From: Micrasema longulum
Taxonomy: Eukaryota > Arthropoda > Insecta > Trichoptera > Brachycentridae
Direction: 5' to 3'
Length of the DNA stretch: 64,000 nucleotides
Assembly (NCBI GenBank): GCA_022494885.1
Contig: JAGVSM010001674.1
Coordinates: forward strand, 124,001-188,000
Of the stretch, positions 10,693 through 21,115 are shown piece after piece (the first letter of the stretch is position 1; every line of letters starts with the position of its first letter). The position numbers and the translations under genes are program-made. The notes under the pieces are model-generated. The model saw only the letters and a list, made by a program, of their open reading frames with translations, did not search any database and had not been told where the DNA came from.

Positions 10693-10929
10693 ACCGTAAG
10701 TAGCAGAGTTAAATTTAATTCAAATTGCGATACGTAAATTGAAGTTTTAAAAAGGGTTACTCAAGGGTTACTAAGAAGACCCACGGTCTTTAAAATGGTT
10801 TTGAGTACGTAAAGGAATGCAGTTTTACTATTGATTATGATGAAGTCAAAGAGCAGAAACCTTTATTGTTGTGAAGAGATTCATCTGATTGAATTATTTC
10901 ACACGCTAGGTAACGCCTGAATTTCAAAA

Positions 10930-11110
10930 AATATAAAAAAACTTCTCATTGACCAGTTGTTTTTATTGCATGAGCCCTGTAAATGCCTAGGCTTTTATGT
11001 TTCCTTCTTTAAAATGATATCCATCTCAGTTTGTAATTTGTTAATCTAAATAGCTCCCTAGGGGGTGAAATCCAGTCCTTTATCTACAAAAAATTGACAA
11101 AATACTCAAA
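10930..11110 (+). repeat. FB repeat, right half with tail
   Basis: ATGAGCCCTGTAAATGCCTA, then TTCCTTCTTTAAAATGATAT, then the tail TAGCTCCCTAGGGGGTGAAA. The left arm is missing or eroded. Confidence 0.7.
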
Positions 11111-11463
11111 ATATTGTAATAATACCTTTGTCCTAAATGAATTACATATTTAGGATTATTTTTGTCCGTGTTTTTAATTATATCTGTCAGGTTTGTGTAA
11201 TTGTTGTTAATTTTCCGAATAAATGTTTTTAAAAATAAAATAAAGTAACCAAACAAAATTAAAAAAAAGATTTTTCCTTATTATAACTTATTTCAATTGG
11301 GATTTCAAATTCAATATATGGTAGTTTCCGAATGTAAAAAGCATGTTAGTGTACTTTGTTTTGGGTACTTCTGAGGCCGGCCCTTTATCGTATTGTTTGC
11401 TGGCGCTAGAAACACTTTTTATTGAGATTTATTCGGGATTATTTATGAATGCATAATTGTAGC

Positions 11464-11558
11464 GGCATTACTCTGTCAGCAGGGTCGATGAATCACCTCA
11501 AAACACGACCCCCAGTTCTCAATCCACCAGCCGCCGCTAGCAGTTCGGCGGACGCAAG
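11464..11558 (+). other. Candidate coding exon (low confidence)
   Basis: A short GC-rich stretch is open in one frame and reads like protein. It runs GITLSAGS, then an in-frame ATG at 11488 beginning MNHLKTRPPVLNPPAAASSS and continuing ADA. It ends at a strong splice-donor-like site (CAAG|GTAACT, GT at 11559). A weak acceptor-like AG (TTGTAG) precedes it at 11463 with a poor pyrimidine tract. In this very AT-rich region, a Pro/Ala/Ser-rich open segment abutting a donor consensus is unusual. I do not recognise the protein. It may instead be a chance frame in an old GC-richer element. Confidence 0.25.
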
Positions 11559-11894
11559 GTAACTAACTAATAAATCCTACAGTAAACACGTAATCAACAC
11601 AAATCATAAACCTAAAATGCGACATCGATCACGGACCAATAGCAATTTTCCGTTTGACGCGTGTGCTTTTGGGCGTTTCACTTTTCTGATTCAACTTTAT
11701 GAGAGTTGTTAACGCGAGAAAATCGATTCTTGCCTTTACTTTAATAGCATGAACGAACGAGGACGGTGATAAAAGTCATTTTATAAATTTGCAATGGAAA
11801 AGTCGTCTGGAAAATTGGTTCCATCTAATTTGCAATCAACCAATGAAAAAAATATTTTTCTCACCAATGAGAAAATTATTTAAAAATATGGAAA

Positions 11895-12750
11895 TGTTTT
11901 TTTATTTAAATTTATTTATTTATTTATACTTTTACATTGTTTGTATTCTTTTTTTTATACAGAATAATGTTTCCTTACTGGGGTGTCCCGTGCCGAGGGA
12001 AACATTTTACAAAATGTGAAACATGCCTAAGATTAGCTATTTAACAAAGTTAACAAAATAATAACAATAAAAAAAACTTAATCAACCAATTAACCTAATT
12101 ATAATTAACATAATAAACAATAAAAAACAAAAATATTCATAAAAAACATAACCAATTTATATGGACCAATTAATAAAATTCATAAACAGTGCATACATTT
12201 TACATATTTGGCTTGATTGAAATCAAATTATACGTAATTTTATATAATATTCCCAAGTAGTTTTTGTAAAAAAACTCATCAAGGGACACGCAGATAACAA
12301 TATTTATTTATCGAAGTATTTTAAAACTGTAATATTATTTTCAAAAGCAGAATAAAAATTAAGATAAATACGTAGAGCAACGGACCGAGTATAGACCCCT
12401 TAGGTACCCCGCAGATGATTTTACCCGGAGTACTAAGCTTACCTCCAACTTCCACAAGACATGATCTGTTCGAAAACTAGTCTGACAAAGGTTCTAAACG
12501 CACTCCAGTTACACCAATATACTGAAGTTTTTCGATTAAAATGCTGTGGTCAACAGTATCAAAAGCCTTCTTTAGGTCTAAGAAAACACTAGCAGTATAA
12601 TCAACTTGATCTATATATTTCTGGATCGTAGAAATAAAATCAAAAGCCGCGTTTTTTATACTTGAACTCTTCTTGAAGCCGTAATGTAACGGAGCCAGTA
12701 GATAACAGTCATTTAAGAATTTGGAAAGCCCGTCTTTCTTGTCTTTCTTG
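11895..12750 (-). pseudogene. Decayed non-LTR retrotransposon, reverse transcriptase and 3' end
   Basis: The minus strand from about 12740 to 12350 encodes an N-terminal to central reverse-transcriptase segment. [18 protein letters not shown] is followed by the motif-A block [17 protein letters not shown], with both aspartates intact, and then GVPKGSILGPLLYV. It carries an in-frame stop, and coding is lost below about 12340, so the YADD box and C-terminus are gone. The AT-rich stretch down to about 11895, starting with a (TTTA)n-like block at 11905-11930, looks like a LINE 3' end on the same strand, but I cannot prove it belongs to the same insertion. It is more decayed than the copy at 1-1150 and distinct from it in sequence. 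Confidence 0.85.
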
Positions 12751-12944
12751 TCTGTCTACTCTTTAAACTTTTTTTGAAAAATCAGAAAGAATGGATATGG
12801 GTCTGTTCATTATCAGTATTATTCATAGAAAATCCAAATAAACCAGCTGCGTGATATCCGACAGAAAATGGTCCATTTTAAAACTTTACTTTCAAATCCA
12901 CACGGCACGGTAAAATTATGGCGGATTGGCATTTATCGTATTTA

Positions 12945-13060
12945 TTTAAACTTTATTCAGCGGCTACTCACAGCTAAAAATCCTGGAATGAGAAATCGAG
13001 TGGATATTAGCTGGCCTCATGGTGAACGGGTTATTGCGTTTGCCTGGAATTAAATAAATA
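12945..13060 (+). repeat. SINE-A fragment with upstream extension
   Basis: CAGCTAAAAATCCTGGAATG and AGAAATCGAGTGGATATTAG match the segment upstream of the SINE-A head at 13640-13690 and 47380-47410. An eroded head follows and ends at GCGTTTGCC. Confidence 0.5.
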
Positions 13061-13312
13061 ATTGTGCTAAAAAAATATGCCGTATGGATTTTTGCCATAG
13101 TGCTACATGGGCCCATCACGCAGGATCGTGGTTTGCACGTGTACACCGGTCCAGTTTCCGTGAGAGCTTAACCTACCATTGTCTGGTTTATTATATTACT
13201 TTAAAAGTTGTACAACGTTTCATTGTGTCTACTTTTGATTTTACATCGCAACAATTTTTAAAGACGTGCATATACGTAAAATTTTACGTTATTTCACGAA
13301 CGTATTGGAACA

Positions 13313-13491
13313 CAATATGTTTCTTTTTTGGGTGATACCGTGTGTGTTGGATTTGTTCCAATTTTTCGGCTACCATTGCAGATTAGCCATCTTCAGGGTA
13401 AACTGACCAGTCTTCCTGGTTCTCCTGCAATGGTAGCCGAAACGTTGGAACAAATCCAACACACACGGTTTCACCCAAAAAGAAACATATT
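13313..13491. repeat. Near-perfect inverted repeat (67-bp arms, 47-bp loop)
   Basis: The left arm (13313-13380) begins CAATATGTTTCTTTTTTGGG and ends TCGGCTACCATTGCA. The right arm (13428-13494) is its reverse complement with about two mismatches and one indel. The loop holds GCCATCTTCAGGGTAAACTG. Immediately right lies CAGTGACCGTGAAAACCTTC, similar in reverse to 39100-39120. It could be a foldback element or the inverted-terminal part of a larger retroelement, possibly Penelope-like. No coding is attached. Confidence 0.85.
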
Positions 13492-13574
13492 GATAACAGT
13501 GACCGTGAAAACCTTCGCACCTATGTATTGGAACGCCATCTGCTGATATGTTTTTAAAGTAGAATAGTTTTTCT

Positions 13575-13870
13575 GTGCCCGCGCAAATGAAATAAATATT
13601 CAGAGTTGTGTGTGAAAGACCCTAGACAAGTATTTTTGACTCGATAACTGCCCTAAAGTAAAAATCCGAAAAAGGGAAATCGAGTGGAGAAAGGTACGCT
13701 TCGAAGTGTGGCGGTTAGTATATCTACCATGTTTTGAGGTCCCAGGCTCAATTTCTGGCAGGGTGGACGTTTTAAAGTGGTTTTTACACTGCATTATTTC
13801 ATTGCTCCAAGATTAGCACTTGGAGCGTAATCTTCTGTTATATAAATGATTGAGATATGTTACGATTGAA
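13575..13870 (+). repeat. SINE-A composite copy with conserved 5' extension
   Basis: About 110 bp upstream of the tRNA-like head (TTGACTCGATAACTGCCCTA, then GGGAAATCGAGTGGAGAAAG) is conserved with 47295-47410. The head (GTGTGGCGGTTAGTATATCT … CAGGCTCAATTTC) and the body (GCACTTGGAGCGTAATCTTC) are eroded but follow the SINE-A order. Confidence 0.7.
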
Positions 13871-14950
13871 GTTCTAATGGGAAATGGTAATAACAAATGA
13901 ATACAATTATATTTAACCCTTAAACCTTAATAGCTTTATTTCTCAAAATTTTCTAGTCGCCCTTGAGATTTTTCATCCGACTCAAAATAAAATTGGTGAG
14001 GGTAAAAAATGTTTTTTTATTTTTACAAATTGTTATTTTTAATTTTGTTATTTTTACGCATCTAGGATAGAACAAAAGAGATGAGATGCCACACGCACAT
14101 CTTGGCGTATAATCCTTACATCATCCACTTTCATATTTAACTTTATTACTAAATACTTAAACCTTAAATCTCATTGATGAATCAGTTTTGATAAAGCCGT
14201 GCTAGTTTGTTTTAACGAGATTATAAAAGTTGCAAGTCCCAAAATAGAATTAAACCTTACTCTATGAAAGTATTTATAATTATAATATTGGAAAATGAAA
14301 CAGTATTTTCGTAAAATAAAATCAATTTAAATATGAATAACTGTTCCATAGTTTACACTCGAAATCTACTCTCAATATTTAATAAAACTATACTACAATC
14401 GAAATCAAAATATCTTTAACCTCCAGAAGTAATCTCCATACCAAATTGAAAGTAGATTAACAATAAAATTAAAGTAGATCAGAGATCCTTACTAAGCTTA
14501 TTAAGATTTATTGTGTTAATAGTTATTTCGCTAATTATTATAATATCGTAAGCTAATCTTTCCTTAAATCCATTTAAACTAATGCATAGACGAGTAGTAA
14601 AAAGAAAACGTCTTGATGCAAATGAACTAGTTGATTAAAATATATTTGCATTTTTGAATAAGTTTATCTTTTAGACAGTTAATTTCTCAAAAGTAAGTTG
14701 CTCCACAAAAAAAATATTGAAAAAATAATTAACAGTTAAATTAAATAATAGTTACATATTCGTCAAAATGTGTTGTTTTATGTTATTTTTTTCAGGCAAC
14801 CTAAATGGCAAAAACGCAACAATTTTTTAACGTAACTTTTTTTGGTGCAACTAGCCCTTAGGAGTTTATTGAGATTAATTGAATGAAAAAATAAAGAGAT
14901 GCCAGGTTTTCTGAAAAAAAAAACAATATTTTATATTGATCTTGTTGGAA
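13870..14950. other. No gene; AT-rich
   Basis: I see no open frame of protein-like character, no RNA signal and no repeat that I can link to the families named here. Confidence 0.4.
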
Positions 14951-14954
14951 TCCC

Positions 14955-15012
14955 ATTTTCCATTTCAGAGTTTTTACCTGAGAGTAGCCATCGAGTCAAA
15001 AACGCTTCTCGT
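14955..15012 (-). repeat. SINE-A 5'-extension fragment
   Basis: On the minus strand TTTTTGACTCGATGGCTACT and CTCAGGTAAAAACTCTGAAA match the extension upstream of the SINE-A heads at 13575 and 47295. Confidence 0.55.
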
Positions 15013-15087
15013 TTCAATACAAAACTTAATTTTTAATTCCACCGACACCCGAAAAAAGATAGTTTTGTTATTGATATCATAATAAAA

Positions 15088-15425
15088 TTATATAATTTTG
15101 TCACAGATAAACCATATCAATTTGCTTGGTGAATGCTTGGAATAAAAAAAAATGGTTGGCTGTAAACGATTTCCACTGTAATTCAAGCACGCGTAGTTCT
15201 GGACGAAATCGTTCCATAATTCAGTGGCTTGTTGGTTACCCCTTCCATTGCCTTTTAGTGATTGGAAGCGGTTCATATCCTGCGCGGTAATTATGCCGCT
15301 CTGTGCCACTTCCGTGTTGATGGCGCCGGATAAAGGCTTCATAGACGAACCGGAACTTCTTGGCCAACTAGCTAAACCGGAAGTGGCTTGTTAACTTTTC
15401 TACCAGAGAACGTGTCATAAATCAA
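15088..15425 (-). other. Unrecognised open frame, possible protein relic
   Basis: From about 15390 down to 15088 the minus strand is open, with a balanced, protein-like composition: SGLASWPRSSGSSMKPLSGA, then INTEVAQSGIITAQDMNRFQ, SLKGNGRGNQQ and TELWNDFVQNYACLNY. The DNA is richer in G+C than its flanks. The ATG at 15342 is internal to the open stretch. I do not recognise a domain. It may be a host exon or part of an element gene. There is no splice evidence that I would trust. Confidence 0.3.
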
Positions 15426-15834
15426 TCACAAAAATGGCTGTGTTGTTTTAGGGAAAATGTGTGGAAACTTTTCATTGCTTAGTATTTAATGGCGAAAACA
15501 ATCAGTTATGAACAGTTTCAGGCAAATTATTTTTTGGTGCATTGTTGTAAATGTGTATTATTATTATGAATTATCAGAAAATTTATGGCGATATTTAATG
15601 GCTCTATAATGTGAACATTCATTTTACTAGTATTAATATTTAATAAGTGACGTGACTTATAAATTACAAATTTTATAAAATAAATACACTATTAAAAACG
15701 ATCACTAAATACTGACTTATAAACAAGAAAAAAATACTAGCACAAAGGTATTTTTTTTTAAAAATTAGTAAAAACGTAAAGGTCTTGATTTAAAAAAAAT
15801 AAATTATTAGTATTTCAAATATCTGTTTCACGTT

Positions 15835-16055
15835 GTTAAAGTGATTAATCTTCCACGTCAGGTACCAGTCCAGGGAGATTGAAATATTGCAGTGAATTAA
15901 TTACCTTTAAAATAAATATTTCACGTTGACCCTGCCAGGAATCGAACCTTAGACCTCAAGCATGGTTGGCAAACTTGACAACAACTACACTACCAGGCGA
16001 TCTTTTCTCCATTTGACCACCCATTCCAGGATTTTACCTGAGAATTTTGATTATT
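15835..16055 (-). repeat. SINE-A copy with part of the 5' extension
   Basis: The minus-strand head runs CGCCTGGTAGTGTAGTTGTT, then AAGGTTCGATTCCTGGCAGG with a perfect B-box (GGTTCGATTCC). The body CAATATTTCAATCTCCCTGG then CTGGACTGGTACCTGACGTG follows. Upstream of the head, CTCAGGTAAAATCCTGGAAT is the shared extension. Confidence 0.8.
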
Positions 16056-16059
16056 GTCA

Positions 16060-17400
16060 ATATTGCTTTTCTCATCTGTTATTTTTTAAAATATTGTTTA
16101 TTCTTGTAACTACTTTGAGCATGTTTTTAATTTTAATTTTTGAATTGATTAATGAATTGTTTTTTCTCCTTAATATATTGTTTTCGTAATTAAATATCAA
16201 TTCTTGATATGGTTTATTAATCACCTTAGCGTATAAAAACATTGGTCCATTAGAATAAATTTTAATTTTGTTCACTTTAAAATTATGAAAATTGTACTGT
16301 TTGTTTCCTGAATAAAATTAAATAAAAAATAATTGAGTTCTTATACATATGAGTAGAAAAGCCATAAGTGTTCTTTTAAGTGACGTGAAAAAATGGCGTC
16401 GGGAAAGTGACCGTATCATTAGCGAATCAGGGAAAGCACGCCACAAGTTTGATGTTTTAATTCTAAAATCGTAAAATGGCGCGTCATGGAACAGAAACTA
16501 ACAATAATAACAATCATGGCCGATTGCGACACTTGCATGAGGAAGTTAGCGAGTGTTCAGCTACCTACAACCTACAACCTACATATACTAAATACTCAGG
16601 TACCATATAAGTTCCCGTGAGAGATTTGTGATCTACGATAATAATCACTTCGCAGGCAATTTTCATAATTACTTAACTAGCACGTCATTATTTGTTGGGT
16701 GAAGAAGGAATTCACCCACATAAAGCTTTCACCCTGCATACAAATTCATTAACTTCCAACTCCTATTTTGAGCCTCCGGGTCTTAAGCGCTTATCGAAAT
16801 GTATTATATTTTCGTCAAAATATATAACCACGTAATCGGAGTTGTTTTCTTGAACTTTATTTTGAATAACCTGTGACAAATACTTTTTGATGAATAAGAA
16901 AGTGTAAAAAAAACGCATTTTTTCCCCAAAGTGATTAAACTTTTACAAATTAATATAAAAAAAAAATGCTATTTATATTGGATCTGTGAAATCTACGAAG
17001 TTTGGTACTAGATCTTTACATTACATAGGTTTCAAGGAATGAGGAAGTTCAGTGGTTTTTAAAAAAAAAAATTTTGTTAATAGACTGTTAAACTAAGTCA
17101 AAATTATTTTTTTTAAATTTTTATATATCGTATTACTGGCGCTACGATTTTTCAAAGTTTTGTATTTCTGAAATAACTCCTCGTGTAACGTCAGAGGTTC
17201 ATTTCCGCTTATTCTCATTCAGTTCTTCCCATTGGTCCAGAAGCGACAAGCAGACCGGAAATCTTCCATAACTCTTAGATTATAGGTTGATTCACATGAA
17301 CCAGTGACGTCATTTAAAGTAGTGCGTTTTTATCAAAATATTTATTATTATTTTTTCTGTACATTTTCAAGAAACTTTGCAGAACAATTTAATGCTCTAA
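16060..17400. other. No gene; AT-rich with small repeat pieces
   Basis: A CTACAACCTACAACCTACA microrepeat lies near 16560. A short FB-tail-like piece (GAATTCACCCACATAAAGCT) lies near 16710. The 17160-17300 stretch is GC-richer and unidentified. Confidence 0.35.
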
Positions 17401-17404
17401 TTTT

Positions 17405-17580
17405 TATTTTTTATCAATATTCCTACAGAGATGAGGTAGAATTTTTTCAAATTCAGGATTATCGATATTCGAGCGTTTACAGGGCTTATGACCTGTCATT
17501 GGCTGGGTTGAGTGGCCACTTTACGTTTTTAACAACATTCCCCATTCCGCTTATTAGCGAATATCGACATTGATATCATT
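17405..17580 (+). repeat. FB foldback repeat, variant subtype (CTACAGAGATG arms)
   Basis: The left arm (CCTACAGAGATGAGGTAGAA) and the core (TTTACAGGGCTTATGACCTG, then GGGTTGAGTGGCCACTTTAC) are followed by CATTCCCCATTCCGCTTATT and AGCGAATATCGACATTGATA. It is the same subtype as 54512-54700 with its right outer arm eroded. Sequence within the element gives a chance open frame across the core. Confidence 0.75.
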
Positions 17581-17584
17581 TTGA

Positions 17585-18535
17585 TTCTTGTATATATCTT
17601 ATTAAATGAGAAAGCATTCTAATTTTTACCCCGCGTAAGAAAACATTTTTTGTATCCAATTTCCCGTAGGGCTGAAGTTTCTCATTTAATAAATTGCCAC
17701 GAAAATTAAAAGTACCAATTTCAAAATACAGAAACAGGACTTGCGAATTAAAGAATTATTTTTCTAGAAGCACTTAGAATAAATAATGTTAGTTAATCCA
17801 GAGGATGCGCATCTTGAATATACAAGTTTTAATATTTTACCGTTTTTAATTGTATATGTAATTTTTAATACTTTTGAAATGATTTTTATGCTTTTTAATA
17901 CATTTTTAGCTTGTATTATGGATATGTAAATCTTAAGATACTTTTTAAACCCATATTGGATACATATATTTTGTTAATTTAAAACTTACACATAATTTTA
18001 AAACGTAAATTTTTTTTTGTGTTTGTTTTTTCTTTTATAGATTATATTATGTAAATATAATTTTGTATTCATTTCCATACCTTGTTTTATGTTTATTTTG
18101 TATTAAAAAAAAAAAATTAATACTCTTTTAATTTGTAGTGTATCATAATTTTTATTTTGCTTTTGTAAATAAAGTTATAGTTTAAAATATAAAAACGTCT
18201 CTAAATTAATATTATTATCTGCATGTCCCTAAACGAGTTTTTTACAAAAATTCCTTGGCAATATTATAAAAAAATATATTTAATATGTTTTCGCTTAAAA
18301 AAAATAAAAAATATTCTTACCTTTATTCGCACCTAATGCCAATGGGCGATAAAATAACAATCTCTAGACTGTTTTATTTGTTATGATAAATTGATTAATT
18401 TTAGTCTATGTTGTAGTTTTGTGATAAAAAACTAAGTTTACAAGTTCCGCATTAAAATAACATCTTCATTCTGGATTTAATATCCTTTCGCGTGACAATA
18501 AATATGGACTTTTTCCATCTGCCAGTCTGTAGTAC
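17585..18535. other. No gene; AT-rich
   Basis: Long T-rich and A-rich runs with no recognised gene. A weak SINE-A 3'-end fragment (TTCGCACCTAATGCCAATGG, minus strand) lies near 18328-18350. Confidence 0.35.
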
Positions 18536-18540
18536 TAAAT

Positions 18541-18811
18541 GTTAAGACTCATTCTTTCTGGCTGCGATACGCTCCCCCTTTTTATTTAATGATGTTCTTG
18601 CTTACACACCTGAATACTTACTCCTACACAAATACACACAATCACACCTCTACACTTACATTCATCCAAATACACACTAACACACCCTTTTGTTTAGCAA
18701 AATTTAATATGTATTATTTTTATTTCGAAACTTTGCTGGTCTGTCTTTAAACTGTATCGTTTTTATGTAATTATATTATTGCCGACTGTTTTATTCTGTA
18801 AAAAAAAACTG
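18541..18811 (+). repeat. LINE 3' end (shared with 24989-25232)
   Basis: Both copies start at TTAAGACTCATT and run through TCTGGCTGCGATACGCTCCC, a CA-rich segment and GAAACTTTGCTGGTCTG to an A-rich tail. One frame at the start reads as a short C-terminus of Jockey style (K-THFFWLRYAP), so this is probably the last few codons plus the 3' untranslated region of a LINE. Confidence 0.65.
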
Positions 18812-19439
18812 TCAACAATTATAAGGTATATTATAAGGAGGATAAGAGAAAATAAAAAGGTTAACTATAAATTATATCACATTATATTTGTAAATAAAAT
18901 TCTAAAAATTGAAGAGATAAATTAACCGCCTCATAAATTAAAAAAGAGATTACGTCGATTTATATTAAAAAAACTTACTTTCCTCGATACTCCTGTGCTA
19001 CTAAACTTCATAAGTTTAAAAACACTATCCAGAAAGCTGGCAAAATAACCTTTCTAATACATGATCAGCAAATTTCCAAAAAGTGATTTTTCTCGGAAAT
19101 ACAGAGTTTGTAAAATGAAGAAAAACTTTTGTTCAACAACACTAATTGTTTATATGACCTGTATAAGCTTTAGAATAGACTAAAAATAAAAAAAAAACGC
19201 ATTTTGAACGAACAATGTTGTTTTTTTTACCATAGATTTAGATATCAATGACAAAATTTTATGTAAGGTATTTTTTTTTCATACTTTGACATATCACTTT
19301 TTGAATGTTTACTCCTCATATAGAACGAATTAATAGTTTTGACCCTTCTCTATCCAGGTTTTAAGGTTTGTCAGCAATAATCATAGAAGTTAACAAATTA
19401 ATTATCTTCTTTCGTGCTTTCATAAAATAAATTGAAAAT

Positions 19440-19625
19440 ATACCTATCCTACAGAATTTATTTTACTCAACAATGATTTGAGTATGTCCAGCCAGTCTAC
19501 ATCCATCCATTTAATATCCAGCCCGTCTGCAAGCATTTAAACATTGTTGAATTAACTACCCGGTAATAGAAGAAGAATAAACATTAGAAAATTGTTTTCA
19601 TGCATTGCTCAGTGGGTAAATTGGC
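19440..19625 (+). repeat. FB tail-like fragment
   Basis: CCAGCCCGTCTGCAAGCATT, then TAAACATTGTTGAATTAACT, and CATGCATTGCTCAGTGGGTA match the tail region of the FB copy at 19760-19910. Confidence 0.6.
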
Positions 19626-19639
19626 CCAGCCGGATGAAT

Positions 19640-20058
19640 CTCATAAATGAATCGATAAAGAGGAAAAACATTTTGAGAGGGGAATATGGAAGTCTAGGCA
19701 TTTACAGGGCTTATGACCCGTCATTGGCTAGCCTCTTTGTCGCAACAAATTTAGATCCCAATAACTCCCTAGGGAAAAAATCCAGCCTGTCTACAAGCAT
19801 TTGGACATACTCAAAACATTGTTGATTAAACTAACTGGTATAAAGAAGAGTTATTAAAATTGGAAAACTATTTCCAGGCGTTGCCTAGTAGGTGAATCAC
19901 ACCCACACGATATAGATTTCAGCGCTTTTACTTCACAAAAGTCAACAGATGGAAGAGTTGAGGAAATGTGGATCTTCAAATATAGGCAGAATGGTGAATA
20001 TAACACAGTGTGTGAAGTGGAAACTTAAACCAGCCAATGACAGGTCATAAGCCCTTTT
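19640..20058 (+). repeat. FB repeat, long form, left part (interrupted by R1 insertion)
   Basis: The left arm (GAGGGGAATATGGAAGTCTA, then GGCATTTACAGGGCTTATGA) is followed by the tail region (CCCAATAACTCCCTAGGGAA … CATTTGGACATACTCAAAAC … TTCCAGGCGTTGCCTAGTAG). The right arm then begins at CCAGCCAATGACAGGTCATAAG. The right arm resumes at 21033 after a 974-bp insertion. With the insert removed the element is about 500 bp and parallels 51190-51740. Confidence 0.8.
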
Positions 20059-21032
20059 TTTTTCTTTCTGGAGTTGAAATCCACTATGGACAACCCAGTC
20101 TGTCTGACTGGATAGTGCCGGACTCGTATCGGCTAAAACCCCTCGTCTTCTTTTGCGGGCCGGTCCCTACCTTGCGGTCTACCCGGGTCCACAAAATTGG
20201 TCAGAATAACATATTTCTATCTTGTGGCACAGGCACCTGTACGGACAGGAAGAGGTGACAATCTCATTTCGTCTATTTCCTTCATTGAAATTATGGACTC
20301 CATGAAGGTTCTTACTGAGTTCCATGCTTCCTGCGACTGTAACATATAGTCAACCATGCAATCTACTTCAATATTTCGGCCCATTTGAGAGCTTAACGCT
20401 TACCGCTCTCCGCCCCATTTCGCACTGGCAAACAGGGTATGTCCCGCATCATCGGTTACTGTCTCGCAGTACATGCATGCTTCAGTCGGGAATTTCTGGA
20501 TTTTGTGAAGGTATTTTAAAAAAACCCGGTGCCCAGACATGCACTACGTCATTCGAAAGGTGATTTCACCGTGCTTCTGGCTCCCCCAACTATTTATGTC
20601 CTTTATTTGCCTGTGCGTCCATCTTCCTTTTAGAGAGGTTTCCTATTTGCCTTGCCACCTTTGAAGAGTCTTCTCTCTCTCTTGGCGTTTGATTTCTTCG
20701 GTGATCGGCGGGTTTTTCATGAATAATCGTTCTCGCTCTTTAGCAAGTAAATCTGCGGGGATCATTCCCGCTAGCTGCGGCGCGGCATCAATGGAGATGG
20801 TCCTGTATGCGCAGCATACTCTTAGAATCAGAACTATCTGTCCACTTCTTATAATCTCCCTGAGGTACTCTCGACGGAGTGCTTCCTGCCAGATCAGGCC
20901 ACATGCATGATAATATACTGTACTGCCATTGCCAGAAACTTTCTTTACAATTGTTTCGGTCCGCTAGTATTTGACATTATGGCGTTTAGTGCTCTTGCTG
21001 ATGACCTCAAGGCTCAATACCTTTAAGCCTTG
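20059..21032 (-). mobile_element. R1-like non-LTR retrotransposon, 5'-truncated, with 14-bp target-site duplication
   Basis: The minus strand encodes the reverse-transcriptase C-terminus of an R1-type LINE. WQEALRREYLREIIRSGQ and RVCCAYRTISIDAAPQLAGM match the conserved 'R--YRTiS--A--vlAG-pP' block. After a stop (about 20640) and small frame changes comes the zinc-knuckle region MYCETVTDDAGHTLF with the pattern Cx2Cx7H, then EAWNSVRTFMESI and a stop near 20235. The 3' UTR has GGGGTTTTAGCCGATACGAG and ends in about nine A's at 20059-20067 (read as T's). Perfect 14-bp copies of AGGTCATAAGCCCT flank it (20045-20058 and 21033-21046), proving insertion into a pre-existing FB copy. The in-frame stop means it is not functional. 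Confidence 0.9.
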
Positions 21033-21115
21033 AGGTCATAAGCCCTGTAAATGCCTAGACTTCCATATTCCTTTCTCAAAAATGTTTTCCTTCTCTGTTG
21101 CAACAAATTTAAATA
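21033..21115 (+). repeat. FB repeat, right arm (continuation after the R1 insertion)
   Basis: GAGGTCATAAGCCCTGTAAA, then CTAGACTTCCATATTCCTTT and TTCCTTCTCTGTTGCAACAA complete the FB copy that starts at 19640. Confidence 0.85.
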
